From positions 310,001 to 374,000 of the forward strand of contig NZ_CP150145.1 of NCBI RefSeq assembly GCF_037963835.1: a DNA stretch of 64,000 nucleotides. The letters are read 5' to 3'. The stretch comes from Paenibacillus sp. FSL H8-0332 (GTDB lineage Bacteria > Bacillota > Bacilli > Paenibacillales > Paenibacillaceae). Of the stretch, positions 52,324-60,473 are shown piece after piece. The notes beneath the pieces were generated by a model that worked only from the letters and a program-made list of their open reading frames with translations, did no database searches and was not told the DNA's origin. Numbering within the stretch: position 1 is the stretch's first letter; each line of letters begins with the position of its first letter. Position numbers and translations under genes: made by a program.

Positions 52324-53862
52324 ATGAACAAGCCAAATGAAATGATCGTTGTTCTGGATTTCGGGGGACAGTATAACCAGCTTATCGCGCGCAGAATTCG
52401 TGACCTGGGGGTATACAGCGAGCTTCTGCCGTACAATACACCGATGGAGAAGATTAAGGCCTTATCGCCAAAAGGGATTGTATTCTCAGGCGGGCCAAGC
52501 AGTGTCTATGCGGAGAATGCACCGCATGTAGACCCGGCAATTTACGAGCTCGGGCTGCCGATCTTCGGAATCTGCTATGGGATGCAATTGATGGCACAGC
52601 AGCAGGGAGGCAAGGTGGAACGTTCCGCCAAGCGCGAGTATGGCAAAGCAGATGTGGAGTTCGCACCCAGCTCCGTGCTTGCAGCGGGCCTTGAGAGCAA
52701 GCAGACCGTATGGATGAGTCACGGGGACCATGTAGTGGAGCTTCCGGAGGGCTTTAAGCTGGATGCCGGTACAGAGAGCGCGCCGATTGCAGCCATGAGC
52801 AATGATGCACGCAAATTCTTCGCCGTTCAGTTCCATCCTGAGGTACGCCACTCCGTGAAGGGGAATGAGATGATCTCGAACTTCCTGTACGAGGTCTGCG
52901 GCTGCGAGGGCAAATGGACGATGGAGTCGTTCATTGAGGATGCTGTTAAGGACATCCGTGATAAAGTCGGCGACCGGAAGGTGCTCTGCGCACTCAGCGG
53001 CGGCGTGGATTCCTCTGTTGTGGCAATGCTGATTCACCGTGCGATCGGCGACCAGCTCACTTGTATGTTCATTGACCACGGCCTTCTGCGTAAAGGTGAA
53101 GCGGAGAGCGTCATGGAGACTTTTGTCGGCAAATTCGATATCCATGTTGTCAAAATCGACGCCCGTGACCGCTTCCTCGGCAAGCTGGCCGGTGTGTCCG
53201 ATCCCGAACAGAAACGTAAAATCATCGGCAACGAGTTCATCTACTGCTTCGACGAAGAATCGGCCAAGCTGGGTGACTTCGCGTTCCTGGCCCAAGGTAC
53301 ACTGTATACCGATATCGTAGAGAGCGGTACAGCAACGGCGCAGACGATCAAGTCGCACCACAATGTGGGCGGGCTGCCTGAAGATATGAAATTCAGTCTG
53401 ATCGAGCCGCTGAACACCCTCTTCAAGGATGAAGTCCGTAAGCTGGGCGAAGAGCTGGGCATGCCGCATGCGATCGTGTGGCGTCAGCCTTTCCCGGGTC
53501 CGGGTCTGGCGATTCGTGTACTGGGTGAAGTGACCGAAGAGAAGCTGACCATCGTCCGCGATTCCGACTATATCCTGCGTGAAGAGATTGCCAAGGCGGG
53601 TCTCGACCGCGAGATCTGGCAGTATTTCACTGCACTTCCTAACATGAAGAGTGTGGGCGTAATGGGTGACGAGCGCACCTATTCCTACACCGTAGGCATT
53701 CGTGCGGTAACCTCCATCGACGGTATGACTGCCGACTGGGCGCGTATCCCATGGGATGTGCTGGAGAAAATCTCCGTCCGCATCGTCAACGAAGTGGATA
53801 ACGTGAACCGCATCGTTTACGATATTACCTCCAAGCCACCTGCGACGATCGAGTGGGAATAA
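52324..53862 (+). CDS. guaA: GMP synthase (glutamine-hydrolysing)
   Basis: Amination of XMP to GMP. 512 residues from ATG 52324, after AAGGGAGG; an upstream in-frame extension has no ribosome site. The N-terminal class I glutaminase has GICYGMQL (nucleophile Cys) and QFHPE (His, Glu). The PP-loop ATP pyrophosphatase has [13 protein letters not shown], and the C-terminal dimerisation domain ends PPATIEWE. In B. subtilis guaA lies between yebA and pbuG; here yebA is in place but the permease is 5 kb further on. Confidence 0.98.
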   Translation: MNKPNEMIVVLDFGGQYNQLIARRIRDLGVYSELLPYNTPMEKIKALSPKGIVFSGGPSSVYAENAPHVDPAIYELGLPIFGICYGMQLMAQQQGGKVERSAKREYGKADVEFAPSSVLAAGLESKQTVWMSHGDHVVELPEGFKLDAGTESAPIAAMSNDARKFFAVQFHPEVRHSVKGNEMISNFLYEVCGCEGKWTMESFIEDAVKDIRDKVGDRKVLCALSGGVDSSVVAMLIHRAIGDQLTCMFIDHGLLRKGEAESVMETFVGKFDIHVVKIDARDRFLGKLAGVSDPEQKRKIIGNEFIYCFDEESAKLGDFAFLAQGTLYTDIVESGTATAQTIKSHHNVGGLPEDMKFSLIEPLNTLFKDEVRKLGEELGMPHAIVWRQPFPGPGLAIRVLGEVTEEKLTIVRDSDYILREEIAKAGLDREIWQYFTALPNMKSVGVMGDERTYSYTVGIRAVTSIDGMTADWARIPWDVLEKISVRIVNEVDNVNRIVYDITSKPPATIEWE

Positions 53863-53868
53863 AATAAT

Positions 53869-53908
53869 AAGAGCTGAGCATCCGGTAGCTACCGGACACT
53901 CAGCTCTT
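53869..53908. terminator. Bidirectional terminator guaA / Gal80-like gene
   Basis: Stem AAGAGCTGAG-CA-TCCGGTA with TACCGGA-CA-CTCAGCTCTT, then TTATTTT. The last codons and stop of the minus-strand oxidoreductase gene lie inside the hairpin, so one sequence serves as coding end and terminator. Confidence 0.9.
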
Positions 53909-54983
53909 TTATTTTGTTAATCAACAATTGTATGTTGTATCCGGCTTCAAAATCAGGAAGTGAAGCCAAGCCATTGTGAATATCTCCCGCCAGAGTATGG
54001 TATATGGACTCGAAATAGCTTTGCAGAGAGGCTGCCCCGGTGTCCCTGCCAATGATTTGAAAGGAATAGCTGCTGCTTGACTTGATGAGCTGAAGATCTG
54101 GGTGGAGGCATTCTTCCAGCACTAAGTTTCCAAATTGAGGATGACCCATGGAGGCATCCTGTGTTAACCGCAGGGAACCGGCTTCTCCGCGAATCAATAG
54201 CGTAAATCCAGGCAGAGCGCCCCCGTGTATTGAAACGTTGCTGCTGATGCTGTTGTTTATTAGCCCGATCACTTCCCAGCTACTGGGTGCGCCTTGCCTA
54301 ATATTCTGGTGAGTCTCGATATTGCGAATCTGCCCGAAGCTGCTTTGAGCAACGGCCGCAAGTGGGGTGAATTCCCCTAATAGCGAGGCCATAAGGTCTA
54401 AAGAATGGCCGCCGTTAATGTCCAGCAGCGTTGCCCCGCTTTCCCGATTGAACTGATATTCTGTCCGGTTTGTTGCTGTGTTTCCTTTTCCCTGTGTGGT
54501 GACTTGCATATGCGCAGATAGAATTTTTCCTAATCTCCCCTGATTAATTATGCTTTTAGCCTGCTTCAGCACGCTGGACTGTCTGGCCTGTAGACCAATG
54601 ATATTATGAACCTTGGCATTTTGCGCTAACATCGTGAGTTCTTGAGACTGACGGATATGGTTGGTTAACGGCCATTCTGAATATACATGCTTGTGATGCT
54701 CAATCGCTTCTTTAAGTATTTCATAGTGCAATGGAGCCTTGACACTCACGACTACGAGATCAATCTCCGGGTTCTGGATAAGCTCCTGATAATGATCATA
54801 GGCATACTTGATATCAAGGACTTCTTTAGCCTGCTTCGCTGAGGCCGGATTTGAAGTGCTGACTGCCATTAAATCATATTGCTCATTGTTCATCAGCACA
54901 GGAATATGTGAATTGATCGCCCAGCTTTCAGGATTAACGGACCCGCCCACAATGCCGACTTTAATTTTTTTTGAATGGTTCAT
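53889..54983 (-). CDS. Gal80-like Gfo/Idh/MocA-family oxidoreductase
   Basis: 364 residues from ATG 54983, preceded by AAGGAG. N-terminal Rossmann fold (VGIVGGSVNPESWAINSHIP), then VVVSVKAPLHYEILKEAIEH and a C-terminal substrate domain. Compared from memory, this resembles yeast Gal80p more than ordinary MocA enzymes: the VSVK-P-HYE motif, the EW in place of the EKP catalytic motif (YSEWPLTN), and GLQARQSSVLKQAKSIINQG. Loss of the EKP lysine suggests a binding or regulatory protein, not a dehydrogenase. Divergent from a LysR gene 116 bases away. Both are more AT-rich than their neighbours. Confidence 0.8.
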   Translation of the reverse strand: MNHSKKIKVGIVGGSVNPESWAINSHIPVLMNNEQYDLMAVSTSNPASAKQAKEVLDIKYAYDHYQELIQNPEIDLVVVSVKAPLHYEILKEAIEHHKHVYSEWPLTNHIRQSQELTMLAQNAKVHNIIGLQARQSSVLKQAKSIINQGRLGKILSAHMQVTTQGKGNTATNRTEYQFNRESGATLLDINGGHSLDLMASLLGEFTPLAAVAQSSFGQIRNIETHQNIRQGAPSSWEVIGLINNSISSNVSIHGGALPGFTLLIRGEAGSLRLTQDASMGHPQFGNLVLEECLHPDLQLIKSSSSYSFQIIGRDTGAASLQSYFESIYHTLAGDIHNGLASLPDFEAGYNIQLLINKIKELSVR

Positions 54984-54996
54984 GGTATTTCGCTCC

Positions 54997-55025
54997 TTGT
55001 CTTCTGTGGTGAACCTAAGTATAAT
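54997..55025 (+). promoter_or_regulatory. Candidate promoter of the LysR-type gene
   Basis: TTGTCT, 17 bases, TATAAT (55020-55025), 75 bases upstream of the LysR ATG. It overlaps the upstream region of the divergent oxidoreductase gene, so a LysR site here could control both. Confidence 0.5.
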
Positions 55026-55099
55026 CTGGCTCAAGTATCATTTGAAATGCATGAATCGCATGGGGATATTACTTTTTTTGATATCTGAAGGAGAAGGCT

Positions 55100-55963
55100 A
55101 TGCATATCGAGAACATGAGAGCTTTTATGAAAGTTGCAGAATTGCGAAGTATGACTGCTGCGGCGAACGAACTCAATCATCTGCAATCGAATATTACGAA
55201 TAAGATCAAGAATATCGAGAAGCACTTTGAGGCTAAGCTGTTCTACCGGCATTCTTATGGGGTAGAGCTAACCCCGGATGGGGAAAGGCTATATGCACAA
55301 TTCAAAAAAATAATCCTGCTATGGGAAGAAACAGAAGAGCTCCTCGCCCATAAGGAAGAGCATATTTTGATTGGCATTATGCAGTCTTCCTTTCCGCTGC
55401 ACCTCAATAATATTGCTAAAGAATTTCATCAGGCATTCCCGAACAAAAGGTTGTCTTTAATGAGCGGAAGCACAGATGAATTAATATCCAAGATCCTCAA
55501 GGGAGAATTGAATATTGCTTACATTACCGAGCTTGAGAATACAATTTATAACCAGAGTAAATCCATGCTGGCGGAAATGCTGACAAGAGACCGATTGGTG
55601 TTTACGGGGAATACGAAGGGTAAGTCTCTCTACAGATTATTAAGTGAAGAGCCTATTTATGTGTTCAGTAAACAGTGCTCCTCTTATCAAGCACTTATGT
55701 CATTGATGGCTGATTTCGATGTGCATAACGCATCCATTTCAGAGGTAAATATTGTCGAAACACTGTTGGAGATTTGCAGCAACGGATTCGGTATAGGAAT
55801 CATTCCTGAAAGTCTGGCGCTCAAATACCATTATCTGAACTATCAAGCTTTGCCGGATGGATATTCTGCACTCCGCAGAACCCTGATTTATCATCCGGAA
55901 CATACACTATCCAGTGCAGAGAAGTGGTTTATTGAGAAAAGCAAGTCGCTCCTCCAGCAGTAG
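55100..55963 (+). CDS. LysR-family transcriptional regulator
   Basis: 287 residues, ATG after AAGGAGAAGG. N-terminal helix-turn-helix: MRAFMKVAELRSMTAAANEL, HLQSNITNKIKNIEKHFEAKLFYRH. The rest is a periplasmic-binding-like effector domain (about 90-285). Divergent arrangement with the Gal80-like oxidoreductase is the classic LysR layout, so that gene is the likely target. Base composition is visibly lower in G+C than guaA, with many AAT/ATT/TTA codons, which suggests acquisition by transfer. Confidence 0.92.
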   Translation: MHIENMRAFMKVAELRSMTAAANELNHLQSNITNKIKNIEKHFEAKLFYRHSYGVELTPDGERLYAQFKKIILLWEETEELLAHKEEHILIGIMQSSFPLHLNNIAKEFHQAFPNKRLSLMSGSTDELISKILKGELNIAYITELENTIYNQSKSMLAEMLTRDRLVFTGNTKGKSLYRLLSEEPIYVFSKQCSSYQALMSLMADFDVHNASISEVNIVETLLEICSNGFGIGIIPESLALKYHYLNYQALPDGYSALRRTLIYHPEHTLSSAEKWFIEKSKSLLQQ

Positions 55964-55990
55964 CTTTCGCTGCCCCTGTATCATAGAAAA

Positions 55991-56029
55991 AGGGCATAGT
56001 TCTACACCATGTCGTGTATCCTATGCCCT
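55991..56029 (-). terminator. Terminator of the RsgA-APH transcript
   Basis: Stem AGGGCATAG with CTATGCCCT plus an inner ACAC/GTGT pairing; on the minus strand TTTTTC follows. It may also stop the LysR transcript from the other side. Confidence 0.85.
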
Positions 56030-56039
56030 GGATCTTAGC

Positions 56040-57056
56040 TTATTGTAGGGTCAAGCTCTTCAATTCATACACCTTCTCCAGCGTATCCAGACACTCTGTC
56101 TTCTTGTCATCACTATCCGCATGAAGATATCCCTCCACCATCCGGTATCCGAACACGAGCAGAATGAATTCGTAGACACAGTGGTTGGCAAGCGGGGCAA
56201 TCTCTCCCGCATATTCCGCGAAGCCCCCGTAATAAGCAGGGACACACCGCTGATAGTATTCAATCATGTGATCAAGATCCACCTCATCTGCAATCAGGCT
56301 GGCGATGTCCTCGCCGAGGTAGCCCCAGCCGCTGGTGTCCCAGTCGATCAGCGCGATGGTCCCGCCAGAATAGATGATGTTGGTTACCCAGAAGTCCCGG
56401 TGGCATAACACCAGAGGCAGGCTTTCAATCCGGGCAAAAATACCATCCGAATGCTCATCGATGTCGATGAGCATTTGCCGAATATGCTGCGGGAATTCGC
56501 ATTCCTCAGAACGGATATAGTCGTAGACAACCGGCCAAGACCGGTAGTGCAGATAAGTATTCTTCATGAGGTCTGCATGGCTCAGGTTGGTCAGACTTTG
56601 CGGAACCTCAGGCTGCTCCGCGTACAACTTCCCTTGATACCGTCCCAACTCCAATGCCGCCTGTTCATACATGTCACCGGTCAGCTCCAGGCCGGAGATG
56701 CCATCAATAAATTCCAGCCACAATCTCATTTCATCCCCGGCGTCATTCATCTCAGCGTGATAACACACCGGCCAGCGGAAGGATTCAGTGAAGGTTGCCC
56801 CCAGTGGGGAAGCGTAGAGGTCATATTCCCGCCGCCAGGAATCCGGATCATCGTAACGTTCCCATTTCTTCTGAATTTTCAGCACAATACGGTACGGTAG
56901 TTGCTCTCCGTCAGCCGTTTCGGCCGTTCCGGTAACCAGCTGCACATCCCCCAGGGTCCCGCCATGTAGCTGTAACGTCTGGTAATCGGCAGATTTAATA
57001 GTTGTTGTAAAAAGCACACTTAGTGCATTATATAACGCTTCAGTTGGAATCTTCAT
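56040..57056 (-). CDS. APH-like phosphotransferase
   Basis: 338 residues. Kinase fold of the aminoglycoside/choline phosphotransferase type: an N-lobe Lys (RIVLKIQKKWER), the catalytic loop LCHRDFWVTNII and the metal motif IDWDTSGWGYLG. A natural substrate other than an antibiotic is likely, since such genes are common in Bacillales. The ATG overlaps the stop of the upstream rsgA gene (ATGA), so the two are translationally coupled. No ribosome site other than within rsgA's end is evident. Confidence 0.85.
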   Translation of the reverse strand: MKIPTEALYNALSVLFTTTIKSADYQTLQLHGGTLGDVQLVTGTAETADGEQLPYRIVLKIQKKWERYDDPDSWRREYDLYASPLGATFTESFRWPVCYHAEMNDAGDEMRLWLEFIDGISGLELTGDMYEQAALELGRYQGKLYAEQPEVPQSLTNLSHADLMKNTYLHYRSWPVVYDYIRSEECEFPQHIRQMLIDIDEHSDGIFARIESLPLVLCHRDFWVTNIIYSGGTIALIDWDTSGWGYLGEDIASLIADEVDLDHMIEYYQRCVPAYYGGFAEYAGEIAPLANHCVYEFILLVFGYRMVEGYLHADSDDKKTECLDTLEKVYELKSLTLQ

Positions 57057-58126
57057 TTTTTCCAGCCCCCGGTTTTCTTGGTTTGTTTTCTTTGCATCGC
57101 GATCGATTGATTGCGGGCATTTTTGTGAACAAGATAGCTTGTTCTATCTTGAACGAACTTGTTCTCATGCTGCTGGGCCTTATAATGCTCCCAGCGTTCA
57201 CGCGGCAAGGAACCATCAGCAATCGCAGCGAGCACCGCACAGCCCGGCTCGGACTCATGGCGGCAGTCATGGAACCGGCACTCTGCGAACCATTCCTCGA
57301 CATCGTTGAAGCCTGCAGAGATGCCTTCGTCAGCGTCGAATAATCCAAGCTCACGCATCCCGGGGGTATCGATTACCATTGCTCCCGAGGGGAGCATGAA
57401 CAACTGACGGTGGGTCGTCGTATGCCGTCCCCGGCTGTCTTCCTCCCGGATGGCACTGACCTTCATAACATCCCGTTCCATCAGGGCGTTAAGCAGCGAT
57501 GATTTGCCGACTCCGGACATGCCAAGGAAGACGACAGTTGAACCTGGCTTAAGGTAGACATCAAGCTCATTCAGCCCGAGACCGTTATGACTGCACACTG
57601 CGTGCACTGGAACATCCGGCATGCTCTGACGGACTTCTGCCAGCGGGAGGCTGTAGTCTTCTGTGAGATCAGCCTTGGTCAGAATGACGACCGGCTGGCC
57701 GCCGCTCTGCCTGGCCTGGGTCAGATAACGCATCATGCGGGTGACATTGAAATCCCAGTTCAGGGAGGACAGAATAAATACATAGTCAAAGTTGGTGGCC
57801 ACGACCTGCTCCAGAATGGTTTTGGTATAGCCGGCGGCATGACCTGAATAATTGGCACGCGAGAACTTGGAGCGGCGGGGGAGCAGCGTAACAATGAGCG
57901 AATCCCCGCCCGCGTTCGGGCGCAGTAAGACAAAATCACCGACGCACGGGAAGTCCTCCCTGGATTCCGCACTATGATAGAAGGTGCCTTTGAGTATAGC
58001 GGTCAACTCGCCCCGCTCTGTGATTACCGTGAAGCGCTCCCGCCGGAGCTCTGTAATTCTGCCAGGCAATAATCCGGACGGGATTTCCTCTATTTCTGTA
58101 TATCCATAGGTTTTTAGATCAATCAT
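57053..58126 (-). CDS. rsgA: RsgA-type circularly permuted GTPase
   Basis: 357 residues, longer than the roughly 300-residue RsgA encoded beside prkC in Bacillus. Late-stage 30S-subunit GTPase with OB-fold, permuted G domain and zinc finger. G4 is TKAD (150-153), G1 is GMSGVGKSS (202-210) and G3 is DTPG (253-256). Zinc ligands C283, C288, H290 and C296 lie in ECRFHDCRHESEPGC. A basic C-terminal tail follows (MQRKQTKKTGGWKK). It may be a second paralogue. The leader holds two strong hairpins (58170-58251). Confidence 0.92.
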   Translation of the reverse strand: MIDLKTYGYTEIEEIPSGLLPGRITELRRERFTVITERGELTAILKGTFYHSAESREDFPCVGDFVLLRPNAGGDSLIVTLLPRRSKFSRANYSGHAAGYTKTILEQVVATNFDYVFILSSLNWDFNVTRMMRYLTQARQSGGQPVVILTKADLTEDYSLPLAEVRQSMPDVPVHAVCSHNGLGLNELDVYLKPGSTVVFLGMSGVGKSSLLNALMERDVMKVSAIREEDSRGRHTTTHRQLFMLPSGAMVIDTPGMRELGLFDADEGISAGFNDVEEWFAECRFHDCRHESEPGCAVLAAIADGSLPRERWEHYKAQQHENKFVQDRTSYLVHKNARNQSIAMQRKQTKKTGGWKK

Positions 58127-58169
58127 GGTTTTGGGTTAGCTCCTTATAATGTTGTTTTGTGGACGCAAA

Positions 58170-58251
58170 AATGCCGCGGAACAGCAGCCTCAATAAGAAG
58201 CTGCTGTTCTACGGCATCAAGATGCAAAAAAGATACGACCTTCATCGTATC
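58170..58251 (-). promoter_or_regulatory. Two consecutive terminator-like hairpins upstream of rsgA
   Basis: On the minus strand, first AGATACGA-TGAAGG-TCGTATCT followed by TTTTTT (58229-58251), then ATGCCGTAGAACAGCAGC with its near-complement GCTGCTGTTCCGCGGCAT and TTTTTG (58170-58216). They end about 45 bases before the rsgA start. No gene lies upstream on this strand to be terminated, so attenuation of rsgA is possible. Confidence 0.55.
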
Positions 58252-58607
58252 TCGCAAACAGCAATATTCACGAAAGGTTACTTGGGATGGCATACCAAAT
58301 AATCCAGGCGTTTGCCCGATTTTTAAGATGTATGCCTGCTATGCAGTTTTAAACGGAAACCACCATATAAGTAGTAGCCAATCGAAACATCCCCTTTCGG
58401 ATAAGGAACTTGTTAGAAATTTAATGCTTATCGCTAAGCACGTTCAGATTAACATACATTTGGTATGCAAATCCATGTAGAGTTTGATTATAATCACTGT
58501 TTACCATATAGAGCTTGACTTAAGTGCAGTTCCGTCCGCATTTATGCTGCAAGGCTTGGCTGATTCTCCCTGAACCAAGCGGGATTTGTCATAAAAATGT
58601 TCAATTT

Positions 58608-58643
58608 ACGAACATTTGTGTAAACATGACGGGCAATGTTCGT
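58608..58643 (+). promoter_or_regulatory. PurBox-like inverted repeat
   Basis: ACGAACATT (58608-58616) and its inverted copy AATGTTCGT (58635-58643), 18 bases apart, just upstream of the -35. This matches the paired CGAA-centred PurBoxes bound by PurR in Bacillus. A further AAATGTTC half-site occurs directly upstream. It predicts PurR repression of the permease when purines are plentiful. Confidence 0.7.
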
Positions 58644-58651
58644 ATTTACCA

Positions 58652-58681
58652 TTGACAAGAGCTGTCATCTCCCCCTAAAAT
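58652..58681 (+). promoter_or_regulatory. Promoter of the purine permease gene
   Basis: TTGACA (58652-58657), 18 bases, TAAAAT (58676-58681). The transcript would begin about 10-15 bases before the riboswitch aptamer. Confidence 0.8.
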
Positions 58682-58699
58682 GATAAAGCGCTACAGCAA

Positions 58700-58772
58700 A
58701 TATATTCGTATAATTCCGGGGATCGGCCTGGAAGTCTCTACGAGGTCACCGTAATGACCTGGCTACGATTAA
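58700..58772 (+). promoter_or_regulatory. Purine riboswitch aptamer, guanine class
   Basis: Matches the xpt/pbuG aptamer: P1 strand with CGTATAAT, P2/L2 region CCGGGGATCGGCCTGG, the junction AAGTCTCTAC, P3/L3 region AGGTCACCGTAATGACCT, and GGCTACGATT closing P1. The ligand-pairing base in the last junction segment is C (GGCTACG), which marks guanine or hypoxanthine specificity; adenine riboswitches have T there. Confidence 0.92.
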
Positions 58773-58838
58773 GAAGAGCAGCTCGTTTTGGGATTACCGG
58801 CGATCGTCCGGAATTCCGGACAGCCATCTCTTTTTCGG

Positions 58839-58867
58839 GCCGGTGTCTTCCCAGATGCCGGCTTTTG
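58839..58867 (+). terminator. Riboswitch-controlled terminator
   Basis: Ten-bp stem GCCGGTGTCT with AGATGCCGGC, TCCC loop, then TTTTGTGTT. Placed between aptamer and gene, so ligand binding should switch transcription off. A perfect GTCCGGAATTCCGGAC dyad at 58805-58820 could take part in the alternative fold. Confidence 0.85.
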
Positions 58868-58915
58868 TGTTGCTGTATTGGCACAACCAACATACAACCT
58901 TAGGGGGAGAACCAT

Positions 58916-60316
58916 TTGAACCGCTTTTTCAAACTGAAAGAGAACGGCACCACAGTACGCACAGAGATCATGGCCGGTATAACCACGTTTATGGCAATGG
59001 CTTATATTCTGTCGGTTAATCCAAGCACCCTGACTGCCTTCGGCCGCATTGATATGGGCTGGTATTCTGTCTTCCTTGCGACGGCGCTGGCAGCCGGTAT
59101 TTTCACAATTGCCATGGGGGTATTCATTAACTTCCCGGTCGCTCTGGCACCTGGTATGGGCCTTAACGCATATTTCGCTTCCGTAGTCTTATCCTCTGCC
59201 ACCACTGAACATGAGTTCACCTGGCAAATGGGTCTTACCGCTGTATTTATCTCCGGGATTATCTTCATCATCCTGACCATTACTAGGGTCCGGCAAATTC
59301 TGCTCACTGCCATTCCTGACAGCCTGAAGCATGCGATTACCGTCGGTATCGGGATGTTCATCACCATTATCGGCCTGAAGAACAGCGGACTGATGACTAT
59401 CGGCGTTGAAGCCGGTAACGATATCGCCGCTAACAAATTTACAGATGTTCTTTCTTTTGAAACTGTAATTCATATGGGCAGCCTGGAGAACACCAATGTT
59501 CAGCTCGTGATTATCGGCCTGCTGCTGATCTCCATCTTAATGGTACTGCGCGTTCGTGGCGCTATCCTGTTCGGAATTCTCGGTACTACCTTGGCTGCAA
59601 TCCTCATGGGTGCTGTAGATTTCAGTTCACTGAGTAATCCGCAGACGCCATGGGTTCCTGACTTCACACAGCTTAACTTCTGGGAATTTGACTGGGAAGG
59701 CATTATGCACACCGGTATCGTATCGGCGATTGCCACCTTTACCTTCGTAGAATTGTTTGATACCTTCGGTACGCTGGTGGGTACTGCTGAACGTGCCGGA
59801 ATCATGAAGAACCCTGAAGAGGGCAAGAAGCGTGTCGGCAATGCCATGTTCGTAGATGCAGTAGCTGTTGCGGGCGGCGCGATGCTGGGAACTTCCACCA
59901 CTACCGCTTATGTCGAGAGTGCAGCAGGTGTAGCTGAAGGCGGACGTACGGGTCTGACTGCAGTAACTACAGGGATATGCTTCCTGCTTGCCTTGTTCCT
60001 GGCTCCGGTAGTCGCTCTGATTCCTGGTCCGGCCACAGCGGCAGCGCTGATTATTGTCGGTGTACTTATGGCTCAATCGATCCGTGAGATTGACTTCCAG
60101 GACATGGTGCTGGCGATTCCGGCCTTCCTGACCTTCGTGATCATGCCGTTTACGTATAACATTGCTAACGGGATCTCATTCGGGATTGTTACTTATGTTA
60201 TTCTGGCTTGTGTAGCGAATATTGCCGGCAAGAAGAAATATGATATCCACTGGATGATGTGGGTGCTGGCGGTGCTGATTGTGCTCCGTTATGTTCTGAT
60301 CGGCAGCCAAGGCTAA
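58916..60316 (+). CDS. NCS2-family hypoxanthine/guanine permease (PbuG-like)
   Basis: 466 residues, TTG start after AGGGGGA. AzgA-type purine:proton symporter with about 12-14 membrane segments. Motifs: TVRTEIMAGITTFMAMAYIL, VALAPGMGLNAYFA, and FVELFDTFGTLVGTAERAGI. AzgA/PbuG proteins carry hypoxanthine and guanine, which agrees with the guanine-class riboswitch upstream. B. subtilis pbuG is controlled by PurR and a G-box in the same way. Confidence 0.95.
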   Translation: MNRFFKLKENGTTVRTEIMAGITTFMAMAYILSVNPSTLTAFGRIDMGWYSVFLATALAAGIFTIAMGVFINFPVALAPGMGLNAYFASVVLSSATTEHEFTWQMGLTAVFISGIIFIILTITRVRQILLTAIPDSLKHAITVGIGMFITIIGLKNSGLMTIGVEAGNDIAANKFTDVLSFETVIHMGSLENTNVQLVIIGLLLISILMVLRVRGAILFGILGTTLAAILMGAVDFSSLSNPQTPWVPDFTQLNFWEFDWEGIMHTGIVSAIATFTFVELFDTFGTLVGTAERAGIMKNPEEGKKRVGNAMFVDAVAVAGGAMLGTSTTTAYVESAAGVAEGGRTGLTAVTTGICFLLALFLAPVVALIPGPATAAALIIVGVLMAQSIREIDFQDMVLAIPAFLTFVIMPFTYNIANGISFGIVTYVILACVANIAGKKKYDIHWMMWVLAVLIVLRYVLIGSQG

Positions 60317-60345
60317 TAAGCTCCACGGATTCTGACTTACATTCT

Positions 60346-60380
60346 ACGGTCTCTTCATTATATGAAGGGGCCGTTTTCTT
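60346..60380 (+). terminator. Terminator of the purine permease gene
   Basis: Stem ACGGTCTCTTCA with TGAAGGGGCCGT (two wobble pairs), short TTAT loop, then TTTTCTTTTT. Confidence 0.85.
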
Positions 60381-60473
60381 TTTGCTCTTGTAAGGGGGAA
60401 GCCGCCGGGGAGAAGCTGGGCTTTACCCTTTTCATCAACCAATATTTAGATTATATTGTTGAAGAGGTGATAA

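Larger units (their letters stand above)
58127..58915. other. Divergent regulatory region rsgA / purine permease
   Basis: 789 bases. From left: rsgA leader with two hairpins (58170-58251), about 350 AT-rich bases with no recognisable gene or structure (58252-58600), the PurBox-like dyad, promoter, guanine riboswitch and its terminator, then the permease leader. A plus-strand frame at 58157-58480 has no ribosome site and no protein-like features. Confidence 0.7.

Noticed and set aside
56040..57056. Aminoglycoside resistance gene
   Set aside because: Only the general phosphotransferase fold is visible; coupling to rsgA and family breadth make an antibiotic role unsupported.
58157..58480. Plus-strand 107-residue gene
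   Set aside because: No ribosome site, no protein-like pattern, and it lies over hairpins that make sense on the other strand.
58252..58600. Cyclic-di-GMP riboswitch on the minus strand
   Set aside because: A GGGCAAACG fragment resembles its loop, but the partner GACGCAAAGC segment and the rest of the fold are missing.
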